DNA of 33,864 nucleotides, taken from assembly GCF_005938105.1 (NCBI RefSeq), contig NZ_VCPE01000027.1, positions 1 through 33,864 of the forward strand. The letters are read 5' to 3'. Positions 1 through 7,483 of this stretch are shown piece after piece. Made by a program: the position numbers and the translations under genes. Positions within the stretch are counted from its first letter, which is position 1, and every line of letters begins with the position of its first letter. Source of the stretch: Brucella haematophila (lineage in GTDB: Bacteria; Pseudomonadota; Alphaproteobacteria; Rhizobiales; Rhizobiaceae). The notes under the pieces were generated by a model that saw nothing but the letters and a program-made list of their open reading frames with translations, ran no database searches and had not been told where the DNA came from.

Positions 1-93
1 GAAACTTGACCGTGAATAAAAACCCGAACATTAATTAAAAGGCGGGTCAATTCTCGGTGGAAAAACCGGGTCACTTCTCAGCGGCAATCAACA
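1..93. mobile_element. Probable end of an IS21-family insertion sequence
   Basis: Two related 17-bp blocks lie 24 bp apart at 44-60 and 68-84 (GGGTCAATTCTCGGTGG and GGGTCACTTCTCAGCGG). Read on the minus strand the segment begins TGTTGATTGCC at 93, followed by the two repeats. A 5'-TGT terminus with several internal copies of a repeat is typical of IS21-type ends. No transposase (istA/istB) is in view, so only the end, or a remnant, is present. The boundary at 93 is inferred from the terminal ACA on the plus strand; flanking target duplication cannot be checked because the other end is outside the window. Confidence 0.5.
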
Positions 94-102
94 TCCTCAA
101 GA

Positions 103-128
103 AGCGGATGTTGGCCCATCCGCTTTTT
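103..128 (+). terminator. Rho-independent terminator next to the IS end
   Basis: A perfect 8-bp stem (AGCGGATG at 103-110 and CATCCGCT at 117-124) with a 6-nt loop is followed directly by a run of T residues. It lies just inside the DNA flanking the putative IS end, so the gene it served was probably to the left and may have been separated from it by the insertion. Confidence 0.65.
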
Positions 129-182
129 GTTGGCTCTTTTGGTGCAATTGTTGCCGGTCAATTCCGGCGACCAACGTAGGAA

Positions 183-223
183 TATGGCAACAACTTGCCT
201 TAGTCAAGCAAGAAGTTGCCATA
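183..223. promoter_or_regulatory. Two operator-like palindromes in front of the repressor gene
   Basis: A 16-bp inverted repeat (183-198 and 208-223, 14 of 16 positions matching) flanks a 9-bp spacer. Each arm is itself a small palindrome of form GCAA-N4-TTGC (187-198 and 208-219). The two sites are centred 21 bp apart, two helical turns, 12-50 bp before the start codon at 235. This fits cooperative binding of a dimeric HTH repressor and autoregulation. A weaker variant, GCAA-N3-TTGC, lies at 144-154. The binding protein is inferred from proximity. Confidence 0.55.
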
Positions 224-234
224 GGTGTAGAGAA

Positions 235-834
235 ATGAATCTGAGCGACAGGATCAAAGAGGCCGCCGATGAAGTGGGCGGACTGAACCAGCTTGCAGTT
301 CGCACAGGAATCGCACGGCGAACCATCGGATCGTGGCTAGAAGGCCGAAAGCCCAAACCAGAGGCATTGCAGAAGATTGCCGAGGTGGCAGATATAAACG
401 TTGCTTGGCTGATCACCGGGGTCGGCGAGAAATACTCCGCTGAACGGTTAGTTAGAGAAGCTGAGCAAGATCGCCAAAAAGCCGAGCTTAATAGAGACTT
501 GGGGAATGCGTTGAGGGCTAATGATCAGCGCCGCCTAACACGAGACCCGTTCTTTGCTATGGAAGTGGAAAGGCGCGGCCCAAGATTCGATATTGCTGTT
601 TTGGAAAAGATCGCTCGTATCGTAACTAGAGCGTATAAAGACGCGCACATTCAAATAGCGCCTGAAAAGATATCCGTTGAAGCTGGAGAGCTGTACAATG
701 AACTGATGGCGCGTGTGATTAATTATGCCGATCCGCTGGAAATCGAAGCAACGCTACCGCAAATCGAGCATTTACTTCGAAAAAGGCTTTCAGAAGCCAA
801 GGACAACCCCGGAACCGGTAAACGCTCGGCTTGA
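235..834 (+). CDS. CI-type phage repressor-like HTH regulator
   Basis: A 199-residue protein with an N-terminal helix-turn-helix of the bacteriophage CI repressor type. Residues 1-60 show a GLNQLAVRTGIARRTIGSW helix-turn-helix followed by INVAWLITGVGE, which is the usual end of that domain. The C-terminal two thirds is charged and helical; I see no S24/LexA-like Ser-Lys peptidase motif, so RecA-stimulated self-cleavage is not expected. The frame is open to 127, but 235 is chosen because the HTH family begins there and the upstream part overlaps the operator palindromes. The neighbouring IS end and unknown genes suggest a remnant of a mobile or prophage-derived segment. The DNA-binding role is well supported; the regulated genes are unknown. 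Confidence 0.75.
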   Translation: MNLSDRIKEAADEVGGLNQLAVRTGIARRTIGSWLEGRKPKPEALQKIAEVADINVAWLITGVGEKYSAERLVREAEQDRQKAELNRDLGNALRANDQRRLTRDPFFAMEVERRGPRFDIAVLEKIARIVTRAYKDAHIQIAPEKISVEAGELYNELMARVINYADPLEIEATLPQIEHLLRKRLSEAKDNPGTGKRSA

Positions 835-978
835 TGCTGGTCCGTGCCTCCCCGATAGCTCTGCTCACACATTGTTTGTGGGACACAAGCGCCGTTGTAT
901 TTTAGGAATTTTCAGACACGAGTAATCTCCGGGGCCGTGTATTTGAGTCCCGGACAGACGCTACTGATGGGGTCAGCG

Positions 979-1407
979 CTAGAAGTTGCCCATTATTTCC
1001 GCGCAGATATGGCGAACACTTAGGAGTGTCCCCCTCGCAACGAAAACGGCACTTTGGATAGTCTGGGTCGATTGCGGAGATGCGCTTCCCCAAGTCGGTG
1101 TCGACAAAACAAAATTCTGCTCGTTGTCTTTGCCCAAACCAACGAATTGTCCACTGAGAAAGACAGGCTTGTCCGATCGATTGACCACTGAAAAGCTCAC
1201 ACTCAGTTCAGTTTGCCCAGGCGCAAGAAGGCTTTCTTTTTCGCTCAAAACGAAATTATTGACCGTTATCCGATCCGTTCCGCCCGACACTTGGTTGATT
1301 TTCTCGATGGGCATGCATTGGAAATTACCGACGGCACTTTGGATTACTTCTCCTGGTGTAGCTGTTCCCAGCACGACCGCCGTCATTAAAGAAATGCTTA
1401 CAATCAT
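979..1407 (-). CDS. Unrecognised small secreted protein
   Basis: 142 residues, beginning with a short hydrophobic segment (about residues 1-20, MIVSISLMTAVVLGTA) that could be a signal peptide. The rest is a soluble, beta-rich looking sequence rich in S, T, V and N, with two or three cysteines. The start at 1407 is preceded by a G-rich block (GGGGG, 8 nt before ATG) that could serve as ribosome binding site. I do not recognise the family. It faces the repressor gene tail to tail, about 145 bp away. The opposite strand carries an overlapping open frame which I judge to be the shadow, because this one has a leader and ribosome site. Confidence 0.5.
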   Translation of the reverse strand: MIVSISLMTAVVLGTATPGEVIQSAVGNFQCMPIEKINQVSGGTDRITVNNFVLSEKESLLAPGQTELSVSFSVVNRSDKPVFLSGQFVGLGKDNEQNFVLSTPTWGSASPQSTQTIQSAVFVARGTLLSVRHICAEIMGNF

Positions 1408-1636
1408 GAACTTGCCCCCGCTGCAAAATCAGTGTCAGAGGAATAGCGTCCTGCTAATAAATGCACAATCCATAGTGATTAAACTCCACGTGATCACCGG
1501 CATCTGGACGGTCACCAACGTGCGCCCTCAGCAAACAAAAATGGCGATGGGCTTCTTCCATCTTAAAATAGGCATCAAATCTGATTGGAATAAGAGCAAG
1601 CAATTGTTATTATTATGTTATTTTTTGGATAAGCCC

Positions 1637-1666
1637 AAGTTGGAACGAACTTCCAACTTTGTTTTT
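1637..1666 (+). terminator. Hairpin with T-rich tail in the AT-rich interval
   Basis: The arms AAGTTGGAA (1637-1645) and TTCCAACTT (1651-1659) pair perfectly around a 5-nt loop, followed by TGTTTTT. The form is that of a plus-strand intrinsic terminator, but no plus-strand gene ends nearby, so it may mark the 3' end of an unannotated transcript. Confidence 0.5.
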
Positions 1667-2197
1667 ACATTTACGGATATTTTCAGCCGTTTGGGTCGGC
1701 AGCCTTAAAAGCCTTAGCTTTACGGTGCTATCAATAAATTCAATGATTTGAGGACGCTTAAAAGAATTCAGAGGGGTTTTCAGCGGACGCTTAAGCGTAT
1801 GGTCCGATTTTCGGCGTCCAACCACTTCCTGCTTGCTTTCCCACCGACCCACTGTCAAATTTGGTTTGTCGTCAACTTCCGCTTACTGATATTTAAGCCC
1901 TTGAATTGCCGCCGCTTTTCACTTGTTTTCGGGTAATTTCAGACATTCCCACAAAATCCAGTAACCAGTGTCAAACTACAAGCAAAGACTTGCAAAACAG
2001 CTTTCGTGTTTCGAAGGCTCGGCTTCTTGCCGTCTGTGCAGCCCTTACTTCAGCGCGTTCATCATTCCCGGCTCATGTCCGCCGTTCGCCTTGTCGGGTT
2101 GATTTCGCAGCGTTTCGCCCTGCGCGAATGGCGGATTAGCCGCTTCAAATTTTCAACAAATTTTTAGGTGTTTGTTAAGGAAATAGTAACGTAATGT

Positions 2198-2203
2198 TAT
2201 AAT
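2198..2203 (+). promoter_or_regulatory. Possible -10 element for the IalB-family gene
   Basis: A consensus TATAAT sits 44 bp before the chosen start codon in very AT-rich DNA. The best -35 candidate, TTGTTA at 2172-2177, is 20 bp away, longer than the usual 17, so the assignment is tentative. Confidence 0.35.
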
Positions 2204-2247
2204 TTTTAAATATGCGTGATTCTGTAATATTATGGAGGTTTTGGGCG

Positions 2248-2742
2248 ATGAGGAAAAATGCAACCACCGTTGCGTTAGCGCTGGCAGGGTTGGTGGCGAG
2301 TTCTCTCGTGGCTACGGCAAAGACGAATTATATCGGAGAATTCAGGGACTGGGGTGTTTATCAAAACACTGATCTTCCCGGTAACAAATGCTATGCTTTG
2401 ACGGTTCCGATTAAATTTCATCCCGTAGATGTCAGGCACGGCGATAATTTCATTATTATTTCCAAGTCGAGCGGACAGTACAGTCCACAGCTCGTCATGG
2501 GCTATGATCTCAAGTCAGACAAGGCCGTGAATGTCATGGTGGATGGCACTGCCTTCCCATTCTTCAGCGAAGGCAATCGCGCCTGGGCGGAGAATGTCGC
2601 TGATGAAACGCGGATCATGCGGGCAATGCGCGCGGGCAAGACACTTAATGTGCAGGCGGTTTCAGCGCGTGGCACGCAGACGCGCTACACCTTCTCGCTG
2701 ATCGGTCTGTCAGCATCGCTCCAGCGCGTGGATGGCTGCTGA
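2248..2742 (+). CDS. Invasion-associated locus B (IalB) family periplasmic protein
   Basis: 164 residues. A signal peptide occupies about residues 1-24 (MRKNATTVALALAGLVASS then an ATAKT cleavage region). The mature part follows the IalB pattern: FRDWGVYQN, a conserved cysteine in KCYALTVP, FIIISKSS, LVMGYDLKS, a VDGTAFPFF segment, the basic RAMRAGKTLNVQAVSARGT block and a final cysteine, which probably pairs with the first. IalB homologues are named for Bartonella erythrocyte invasion but are widespread in Rhizobiales, and their biochemical role is unclear. GGAGG lies 11 nt before ATG 2248; an upstream in-frame ATG at 2212 would put extra residues before the signal peptide. It is probably monocistronic, ending at a strong hairpin. 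Confidence 0.8.
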   Translation: MRKNATTVALALAGLVASSLVATAKTNYIGEFRDWGVYQNTDLPGNKCYALTVPIKFHPVDVRHGDNFIIISKSSGQYSPQLVMGYDLKSDKAVNVMVDGTAFPFFSEGNRAWAENVADETRIMRAMRAGKTLNVQAVSARGTQTRYTFSLIGLSASLQRVDGC

Positions 2743-2762
2743 TACAGCCTCCAGAAAGAAGA

Positions 2763-2780
2763 CCCCGCCAATGGGCGGGG
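2763..2780. terminator. Bidirectional terminator between convergent genes
   Basis: CCCCGCC (2763-2769) pairs with GGCGGGG (2774-2780) around a 4-nt loop, midway between two converging genes. On the minus strand it is followed by TCTTCTTTC, so it suits the choloylglycine hydrolase gene best; the plus-strand tail is less T-rich. Confidence 0.7.
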
Positions 2781-2797
2781 CCTTGGTCTCTGTCGAG

Positions 2798-3865
2798 TTA
2801 GAGTCCTAGGAACTTGAACGGTTCGGTTTCCTTGAACTGATCATTGGCCATGCCGGAAAACGTGTTGGTCTGGTCTGGTCCGAGATCAAGCTTCTTCACC
2901 TTGCCGGTTTCGGGCGAAAAATCGATTTTGTTCAGGTCCATCCAGAATGTATTCGGCGTCAGCGCGGATTCGAAGAAATAGAGTTTGCGCTTGTGGTCGG
3001 CCACGGTGCGCCAGCGGGTCGATGAAATATTGGGCTGATCCGGCGTGCTGATGCCGAATGGCACCGAGACATTGCGAATCACGCTGAAGACGCTGGCGAT
3101 GGTCTTGACCGGATCTTCCGTTTTCGGAATGGCATTGACGTAGAACGACGCCCGGGCGAAGCGGTCAGCAGCACGATTGGTACCCGGCAGCATGACGGTT
3201 CCGCCGATATCTTTCCAATAGGCATTGAGCGCAAGCTGCTGGTCGAAGGTCGGCGAATTGGTCATCACCGGATACTGCTTGCCGTGGTGGATGACCTGCT
3301 TGCCATCGATATATTCGATGATGGCGCTGTCGCCGCTGGAATCAGACATGGCGAGATGCAGCGTGGCGAGGCGATCTTCCCCCGGCACCTTGTCGGTCAC
3401 GACATTGAACGGATTGCCGCTCAGCGCTTTAACGGCTTCATCGACGGTCGCGAAATTGTCGAGAACATACTGCGCCCAGGCAGCAATGCTGAGGCTTGGG
3501 TGCTTTTCGTCGAAGGGCGGATATTCCGACTCCACAAGCCAGAGCACGCTTGCTGAAAGCCCGGCTTCATTGAGGCCGTCAGTGGTCGAAATATCATAGC
3601 CGGAAGCGATGACGCTGCCATATTTGGATTGCCACTGGACTGAGTTCGGTCCCGCTTCGCCGGAACGCTTCATGCCGCGCGGGAAAATCCACAGATTGGT
3701 CGCCACGTCGACTTTCCAGTCCATGGAACGGGCTGTGATGATCTGGTCATTGGCGCCGTGATAGACGAGGCGTGTGCAGGCCTCGGCGACAGGAGCAGCA
3801 ATCATGCTGCCTGCCACAAGCATCGCCGTGCAAGTGGCGGCAAAAGAACGTTTCAATATCGTCAT
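2798..3865 (-). CDS. Secreted choloylglycine hydrolase-family (linear amide C-N hydrolase)
   Basis: 355 residues from ATG 3865, which has AGGGG upstream; the open frame extends further but without support. Residues 1-29 form a signal peptide ending in A-E-A, so cleavage would expose Cys30 as the N-terminal nucleophile of an Ntn hydrolase. Family signatures follow: CTRLVYHG, the ARSMDW block, STTDGLNEAGLSAS, the MTNSP asparagine region and the C-terminal RKLYFFES. The family includes bile salt hydrolases and penicillin V acylases; a Brucella homologue has been described as a choloylglycine hydrolase linked to bile resistance and infection. The enzyme would act in the periplasm. Substrate here is inferred, and an acyl-homoserine lactone or penicillin acylase role is not excluded. 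A 90-residue unknown gene lies 129 bp upstream on the same strand. Confidence 0.85.
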   Translation of the reverse strand: MTILKRSFAATCTAMLVAGSMIAAPVAEACTRLVYHGANDQIITARSMDWKVDVATNLWIFPRGMKRSGEAGPNSVQWQSKYGSVIASGYDISTTDGLNEAGLSASVLWLVESEYPPFDEKHPSLSIAAWAQYVLDNFATVDEAVKALSGNPFNVVTDKVPGEDRLATLHLAMSDSSGDSAIIEYIDGKQVIHHGKQYPVMTNSPTFDQQLALNAYWKDIGGTVMLPGTNRAADRFARASFYVNAIPKTEDPVKTIASVFSVIRNVSVPFGISTPDQPNISSTRWRTVADHKRKLYFFESALTPNTFWMDLNKIDFSPETGKVKKLDLGPDQTNTFSGMANDQFKETEPFKFLGL

Positions 3866-3994
3866 GGATGGCCCCTGTTGTGACTTCGTTTCAATGCAGG
3901 ATCGGAGCGGATCGGCGTGCAACGCCCCGTAGCGCGATATAGGGCAAAGGGTAGCGAAGAAAAGCGCAGGCGCTGCCGCTTTCCGTCTTATCAA

Positions 3995-4267
3995 CTAGTG
4001 ATGGCCTGTATTGCCGTCGGGCTTGCGATTGGCACCCAGAAGGATGACTTCCAGAAGCCACGGTTTCTTTTCGATGACCTCGGACAGATCGTTGGCGCCA
4101 ATGCCGAAACCGGCTTCTTTGAGCATCGTGTCTGCGGCTTCGCCTGAACCGTTCGTCTTGTCGAGAGACAGGTGGTGCGCGCGGCGCAGCAGCATTTCCG
4201 CCGGTGTAAAGCCGCCTTCCGCGAGGCTCTTTTCTATCCGGCGTTGAAGCTCTTCTGGAAGAAGCAT
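3995..4267 (-). CDS. Small hypothetical protein (90 aa)
   Basis: 90 residues, no signal peptide or membrane segment. The sequence begins MLLPEELQRRIEKSLAEGG and is predicted largely helical. The start at 4267 is preferred over an in-frame upstream site because GAGGG lies about 10 nt ahead and the homology-like helical core begins there. It is followed by the choloylglycine hydrolase gene on the same strand, so co-transcription is possible. I do not recognise the family. Confidence 0.6.
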   Translation of the reverse strand: MLLPEELQRRIEKSLAEGGFTPAEMLLRRAHHLSLDKTNGSGEAADTMLKEAGFGIGANDLSEVIEKKPWLLEVILLGANRKPDGNTGHH

Positions 4268-4567
4268 AGTGCAATTGCCCTCGTCGATATTCGGTGTTGT
4301 TCGAAGCCGCCTTGCTTCGTGGAGACTTCCGCCTGTCACTATAGATAGGCCTGTTGAACAATTTGAGAATATGAAAAGTCAAATCGCCGGACGGCCTTTC
4401 GTATAACGCCGTTACCGTCGCATGAACAAAATTTTGCCGTTGTTTCCCTTGTTTGCGGACTTGACGGCTCTTACATAGGGACAAGGCCTGAACGGGGAAC
4501 GGCGTCGCTTTTTGTCGGCGTCGAGGAGAGGGCTTCGTCTAGAGTCAAAACAATCTGATGGTTTGCA

Positions 4568-5635
4568 ATGGCCACCCTACGTTATTTTATATGGCCCATG
4601 ATTTTTACGGTCGTGGGTCTCGCAGCTGCCGTCTGGCTCGGATACGAGATGACCGGCACGTTCGGGGGAATGGTCTCCGTCTTCATCATCTGCGCTGTCT
4701 TGAGCGTCCTTGAGATATCGCTCTCATTCGACAATGCGATCGTGAATGCGCGCATTCTGCGCGACATGACACCCGAATGGCAGCACCGCTTCCTGACCTG
4801 GGGCATCGTCATTGCCGTTTTCGGCATGCGCATCATTTTCCCACTGGCCATCGTTGCGGTCGCCATGTGGACCGACCCGATTTCAGCACTCAAACTCGCC
4901 ATCTGGAACCCGAATGAATATGCCCGGGTCATCGCGGAATCCCATACGGGTATCGCGGCTTTTGGCGGCACGTTCCTGCTGATGGTTGGCATGAAGTATT
5001 TCTTCGACGTCGAGAAGGATGTGCACTGGATCAAGGCAATCGAAAGCCGCATGTCGAAATTCGCGTCCGTGCAGGGCGTGGAAATCGGCGTTGCCATCGC
5101 GCTTATCCTGTTCTTCTCCTACCAGCTTGATGCGGTTCACTCGCACACGTTCCTCGTTGCGGGCCTGTTCGGTCTTCTGACCTTTCTGGCGGTTGAGGGA
5201 CTGGGCGAAGTGCTCGATGCCACGCAGGAGCAGATGGATATGGTCCATCGCGGCGGTCTGGGCGCGTTCATCTATCTGGAAGTGCTCGATGCAAGCTTCT
5301 CGTTCGACGGCGTTATCGGCGCATTCGCGCTGACGACGAACCTCTTCATCATCGCAATCGGTCTTGGCATCGGTGCCTTTTATGTGCGCTCGCTCACCAT
5401 CATGCTGGTTGAGCGCAAGACACTTGGCCAATACCGCTATCTCGAACATGGCGCGTTCTACGCCATCATGGTTCTGGCGGTGGTCATGTATGTGCAGACG
5501 CTGGTTCATATACCGGAAGTCATTACCGGCCTGATCGGCGCGGTACTGATCGGTCTCTCGTTCATGTCGTCGCTGCGCTATAACCGGCTTAATCCGCACT
5601 GGCAGGATGAAAGCGAAGAGGCCACGGGCCATTGA
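4568..5635 (+). CDS. DUF475 / TerC-like integral membrane protein
   Basis: 355 residues with about eight or nine hydrophobic segments. Two internal repeats carry acidic motifs within membrane segments: EISLSFDNAIVNA (around residue 50) and DASFSFDGVIGAFA (around residue 240). This pairing, with a central soluble stretch (VEKDVHWIKAIESRM), is the mark of the DUF475 branch of the TerC/LysE superfamily. Relatives such as Alx and TerC have been linked to manganese or other metal efflux and tellurium resistance; the acidic residues probably bind the ion. Substrate is not determinable. No strong ribosome site is seen before ATG 4568. The gene stands alone and ends at a strong terminator. Confidence 0.85.
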   Translation: MATLRYFIWPMIFTVVGLAAAVWLGYEMTGTFGGMVSVFIICAVLSVLEISLSFDNAIVNARILRDMTPEWQHRFLTWGIVIAVFGMRIIFPLAIVAVAMWTDPISALKLAIWNPNEYARVIAESHTGIAAFGGTFLLMVGMKYFFDVEKDVHWIKAIESRMSKFASVQGVEIGVAIALILFFSYQLDAVHSHTFLVAGLFGLLTFLAVEGLGEVLDATQEQMDMVHRGGLGAFIYLEVLDASFSFDGVIGAFALTTNLFIIAIGLGIGAFYVRSLTIMLVERKTLGQYRYLEHGAFYAIMVLAVVMYVQTLVHIPEVITGLIGAVLIGLSFMSSLRYNRLNPHWQDESEEATGH

Positions 5636-5658
5636 GCTTCGATACCAATGATTGGAAT

Positions 5659-5682
5659 GGGCGGCTTCAAGCCGCCCTTTTT
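5659..5682 (+). terminator. Rho-independent terminator of the DUF475 gene
   Basis: GGGCGGC (5659-5665) and GCCGCCC (5671-5677) form a perfect 7-bp stem with loop TTCAA, followed by TTTTT, 23 bp after the stop codon. Confidence 0.85.
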
Positions 5683-5849
5683 GTTTGCGTTCCGGATCGG
5701 GCAGGGCGAGCCATAATCGTCGACCCGCTTGACCGAATCGCCAGAATTGATGAGCCTCAGCTCTGCGCTCACTATGCGCTTAACGTGCTGCGGCCAGTCC
5801 GGGGGAACAGTTAGGTCGGTCGGCTGCGGTCAAACTGAAGGGGACATTC

Positions 5850-6347
5850 ATGGTCGTTACCCGTTTGAGCAAGACCGCTTTCGTAGCGGCAATCGCTTTC
5901 TTTGCCACGTTGGTGGCCTTCGGCAATATCACCGATTACGGCACCAATTTCGCGTTCGTCCAGCATGTGCTGATGATGGACACGATCTTTCCCGATGCAT
6001 CGATCAAATATCGCGCCATCGATAATCCCACCCTGCATCATGCGGGTTATATTCTGATCATTGCCGCTGAAACGCTGACCGCCATCCTGTGCTGGATTGG
6101 CGCCTTCGCGATGCTGGGGCGGCTGACGGATCGCGCTGCCAGCTTCAACCGCTCCAAGAAGTGGGCCATTGCCGGGCTTTCACTCGGCTTTCTGGTCTGG
6201 CAGGTCGGCTTCATCTCGATGGGTGGCGAGTGGTTCGGGATGTGGATGTCGCAGACGTGGAATGGCATTGAATCGGCCTTCCGCTTCTTCATCACCATCA
6301 TTGCCGTGCTGATCTATGTGGTCATGCCTGATGGAGAGCTAGAGTAA
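5850..6347 (+). CDS. DUF2165 family small membrane protein
   Basis: 165 residues with four hydrophobic segments (about 10-30, 65-90, 105-125 and 140-160) and the motifs NITDYGTNFAFVQHVLMMD and GFISMGGEWFGMWMS, characteristic of DUF2165. No function is established for the family. AAGGGG lies 6 nt before ATG 5850. The stop codon lies inside the convergent pncA gene: the two reading frames overlap by 9 bp at their 3' ends with no terminator between them, so antisense overlap of the two mRNAs is likely. Confidence 0.85.
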   Translation: MVVTRLSKTAFVAAIAFFATLVAFGNITDYGTNFAFVQHVLMMDTIFPDASIKYRAIDNPTLHHAGYILIIAAETLTAILCWIGAFAMLGRLTDRAASFNRSKKWAIAGLSLGFLVWQVGFISMGGEWFGMWMSQTWNGIESAFRFFITIIAVLIYVVMPDGELE

Positions 6348-6968
6348 ATGCGCGGCTGAAGCAGGCTCGTCGACCAGTTCGACGCCAGCCTGCTTCATCT
6401 TTTCCAGCATGCTGCCCATGGAGCCGTTGAGGTCGATGCCGCGGCAGGCATCGAGCCGCACGCGCACCTGAAAACCTTGCGCGATAGCGTCGAGCGCGGA
6501 ATAGGCGACGCAGAAATCGGTTGCGAGACCCGCCAGCGTTAGCGACCCGATGCTGCGCTCGCGCAGATATCCGCCTAGGCCGGTCGGTGTCTCGCGATCG
6601 TTTTCGAAGAAAGCCGAATAGCTGTCGATACCGAAACGGAAACCCTTGCGGATCACCAGCTGCGCCCGCGTCCATTGCAGGGCGGGGTGAAAATCCGCGC
6701 CGTGGCTGCCTTGCACGCAATGATCCGGCCAGAGCGTTTGTGGCCCGTAGGGCATCTCGACCATCTCGAAAGGGGCCTTGCCCGGATGCGTGCTGGCGAA
6801 GCTTGAATGACCGGCCGGGTGCCAGTCCTGTGTCAGAATGACGTGTTCGCTTTCATCGATCAGACGATTGACGGCAGGCAGGATGTCGTCGCCATGCGCA
6901 ACAGCCAGCGCACCGCCGGGGCAGAAGTCGTTCTGGACATCGACGACAATAAGGGCATGACCGATCAT
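6339..6968 (-). CDS. pncA: Nicotinamidase / pyrazinamidase
   Basis: 209 residues, the usual length. It hydrolyses nicotinamide to nicotinate and ammonia for NAD salvage and also activates pyrazinamide. The catalytic triad of the isochorismatase-like fold is complete: Asp10 in IVVDVQNDFCPGG, Lys108 in VIRKG and Cys153 in LATDFCVAYSALDA. The metal-binding residues Asp48 and His50 (QDWHP) and His83 (WPDHCVQGS) are present. AGGAG lies 6 nt before the ATG. The protein is cytoplasmic and the gene stands alone, converging on and overlapping the DUF2165 gene by 9 bp. Confidence 0.95.
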   Translation of the reverse strand: MIGHALIVVDVQNDFCPGGALAVAHGDDILPAVNRLIDESEHVILTQDWHPAGHSSFASTHPGKAPFEMVEMPYGPQTLWPDHCVQGSHGADFHPALQWTRAQLVIRKGFRFGIDSYSAFFENDRETPTGLGGYLRERSIGSLTLAGLATDFCVAYSALDAIAQGFQVRVRLDACRGIDLNGSMGSMLEKMKQAGVELVDEPASAAHLL

Positions 6969-7071
6969 AAGCGCTCCTGCTTCATTTCCAGCTTTTTCAC
7001 AGCGACTATAATCAGCCCGTTTTCCCGAAACCAGCGAATATGCATGTTCTGGTATAACATGGATAAGGGTG

Positions 7072-7222
7072 CTAGAGCATTTCCAGCAAAAGTGCGTAGC
7101 GTCTACGCAGGGAGATCAGTCCACTGGACTGATTTCTGATCCTGCTTCGATGCGTAGGATAATGCGTCAAAACAAATAGATAGAGCGGTTCCACGATTCC
7201 ATTTTAACCGGAACCGCTCTAG
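7072..7222. repeat. Dispersed palindromic intergenic element (RIME-like)
   Basis: A 151-bp non-coding block bounded by the inverted termini CTAGAGC (7072-7078) and GCTCTAG (7216-7222). Inside are three perfect stem-loops: GCGTAG/CTACGC (7094-7099 and 7103-7108), the 19-bp palindrome ATCAGTCCACTGGACTGAT (7115-7133), and a 12-bp stem TAGAGCGGTTCC/GGAACCGCTCTA (7181-7192 and 7210-7221). This build is typical of the mobile non-autonomous repeats of Rhizobiales. It lies between pncA and the PhnA-like gene and could affect RNA processing. Copy number elsewhere cannot be judged here. Confidence 0.65.
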
Positions 7223-7261
7223 GGACCGCGCTTAGCAGTGACAATAAAGGCAGGGATCACC

Positions 7262-7483
7262 ATGACAGACGAAATCACGCGCGACAGCAACGGCACGCAA
7301 TTGAATGACGGCGATTCCGTCACGCTGATCAAGGATCTGAAGGTCAAGGGAACCTCGACCACGCTGAAGCGCGGCACGATGGTCAAGGGCATCCGCCTGA
7401 CGGGAAACCCCGCCGAAGTCGAATGCAGCACCAAGCAGGTCAAGGGTCTGGTACTGAGGACCGAATTCCTGAAGAAGGCTTAA
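7262..7483 (+). CDS. PhnA-like (alkylphosphonate utilisation, YjdM-type) small protein
   Basis: 73 residues corresponding to the C-terminal domain of PhnA/YjdM proteins: the pattern DSNGTQLNDGDSVTLIKDLKVKG, a KRGTMVKGIRL strand and a closing LRTEFLKKA are family signatures. The N-terminal zinc-ribbon half of the full-length family is absent, which is common in alphaproteobacterial members. Despite the historical name, a direct role in phosphonate use is doubtful. ATG 7262 is chosen (AGGG about 7 nt ahead) over an in-frame upstream start inside the repeat border. Its 3' end overlaps the convergent reductase gene by 4 bp. Confidence 0.8.
   Translation: MTDEITRDSNGTQLNDGDSVTLIKDLKVKGTSTTLKRGTMVKGIRLTGNPAEVECSTKQVKGLVLRTEFLKKA

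Larger units (their letters stand above)
1408..2247. other. AT-rich 840-bp interval without a convincing gene
   Basis: Base composition is clearly more AT-rich than the flanking core genes. It contains a perfect 9-bp hairpin with a T-rich tail (1637-1666), a repeated GGACGCTTAA (at about 1751 and 1786, the second inside the palindrome CGCTTAAGCG), and the promoter-like elements of the next gene near 2198. Short open frames exist on both strands (for example 1613-1858 minus) but start at TTG or lack ribosome sites and recognisable domains. A non-coding RNA or decayed mobile DNA is possible. Confidence 0.5.

Noticed and set aside
925-965. tRNA-like 3' end (TTTGAGTCCCGG)
   Set aside because: No matching acceptor stem, anticodon arm or D arm could be drawn upstream.
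986-1708. Plus-strand frame of about 240 codons opposite the small secreted protein
   Set aside because: No ribosome site or domain; the minus-strand frame has a leader and a plausible ribosome site. Neither is certain.
1613-1858. Minus-strand frame of 81 codons in the AT-rich gap
   Set aside because: TTG start, no ribosome site, and it overlaps the perfect hairpin at 1637-1659.
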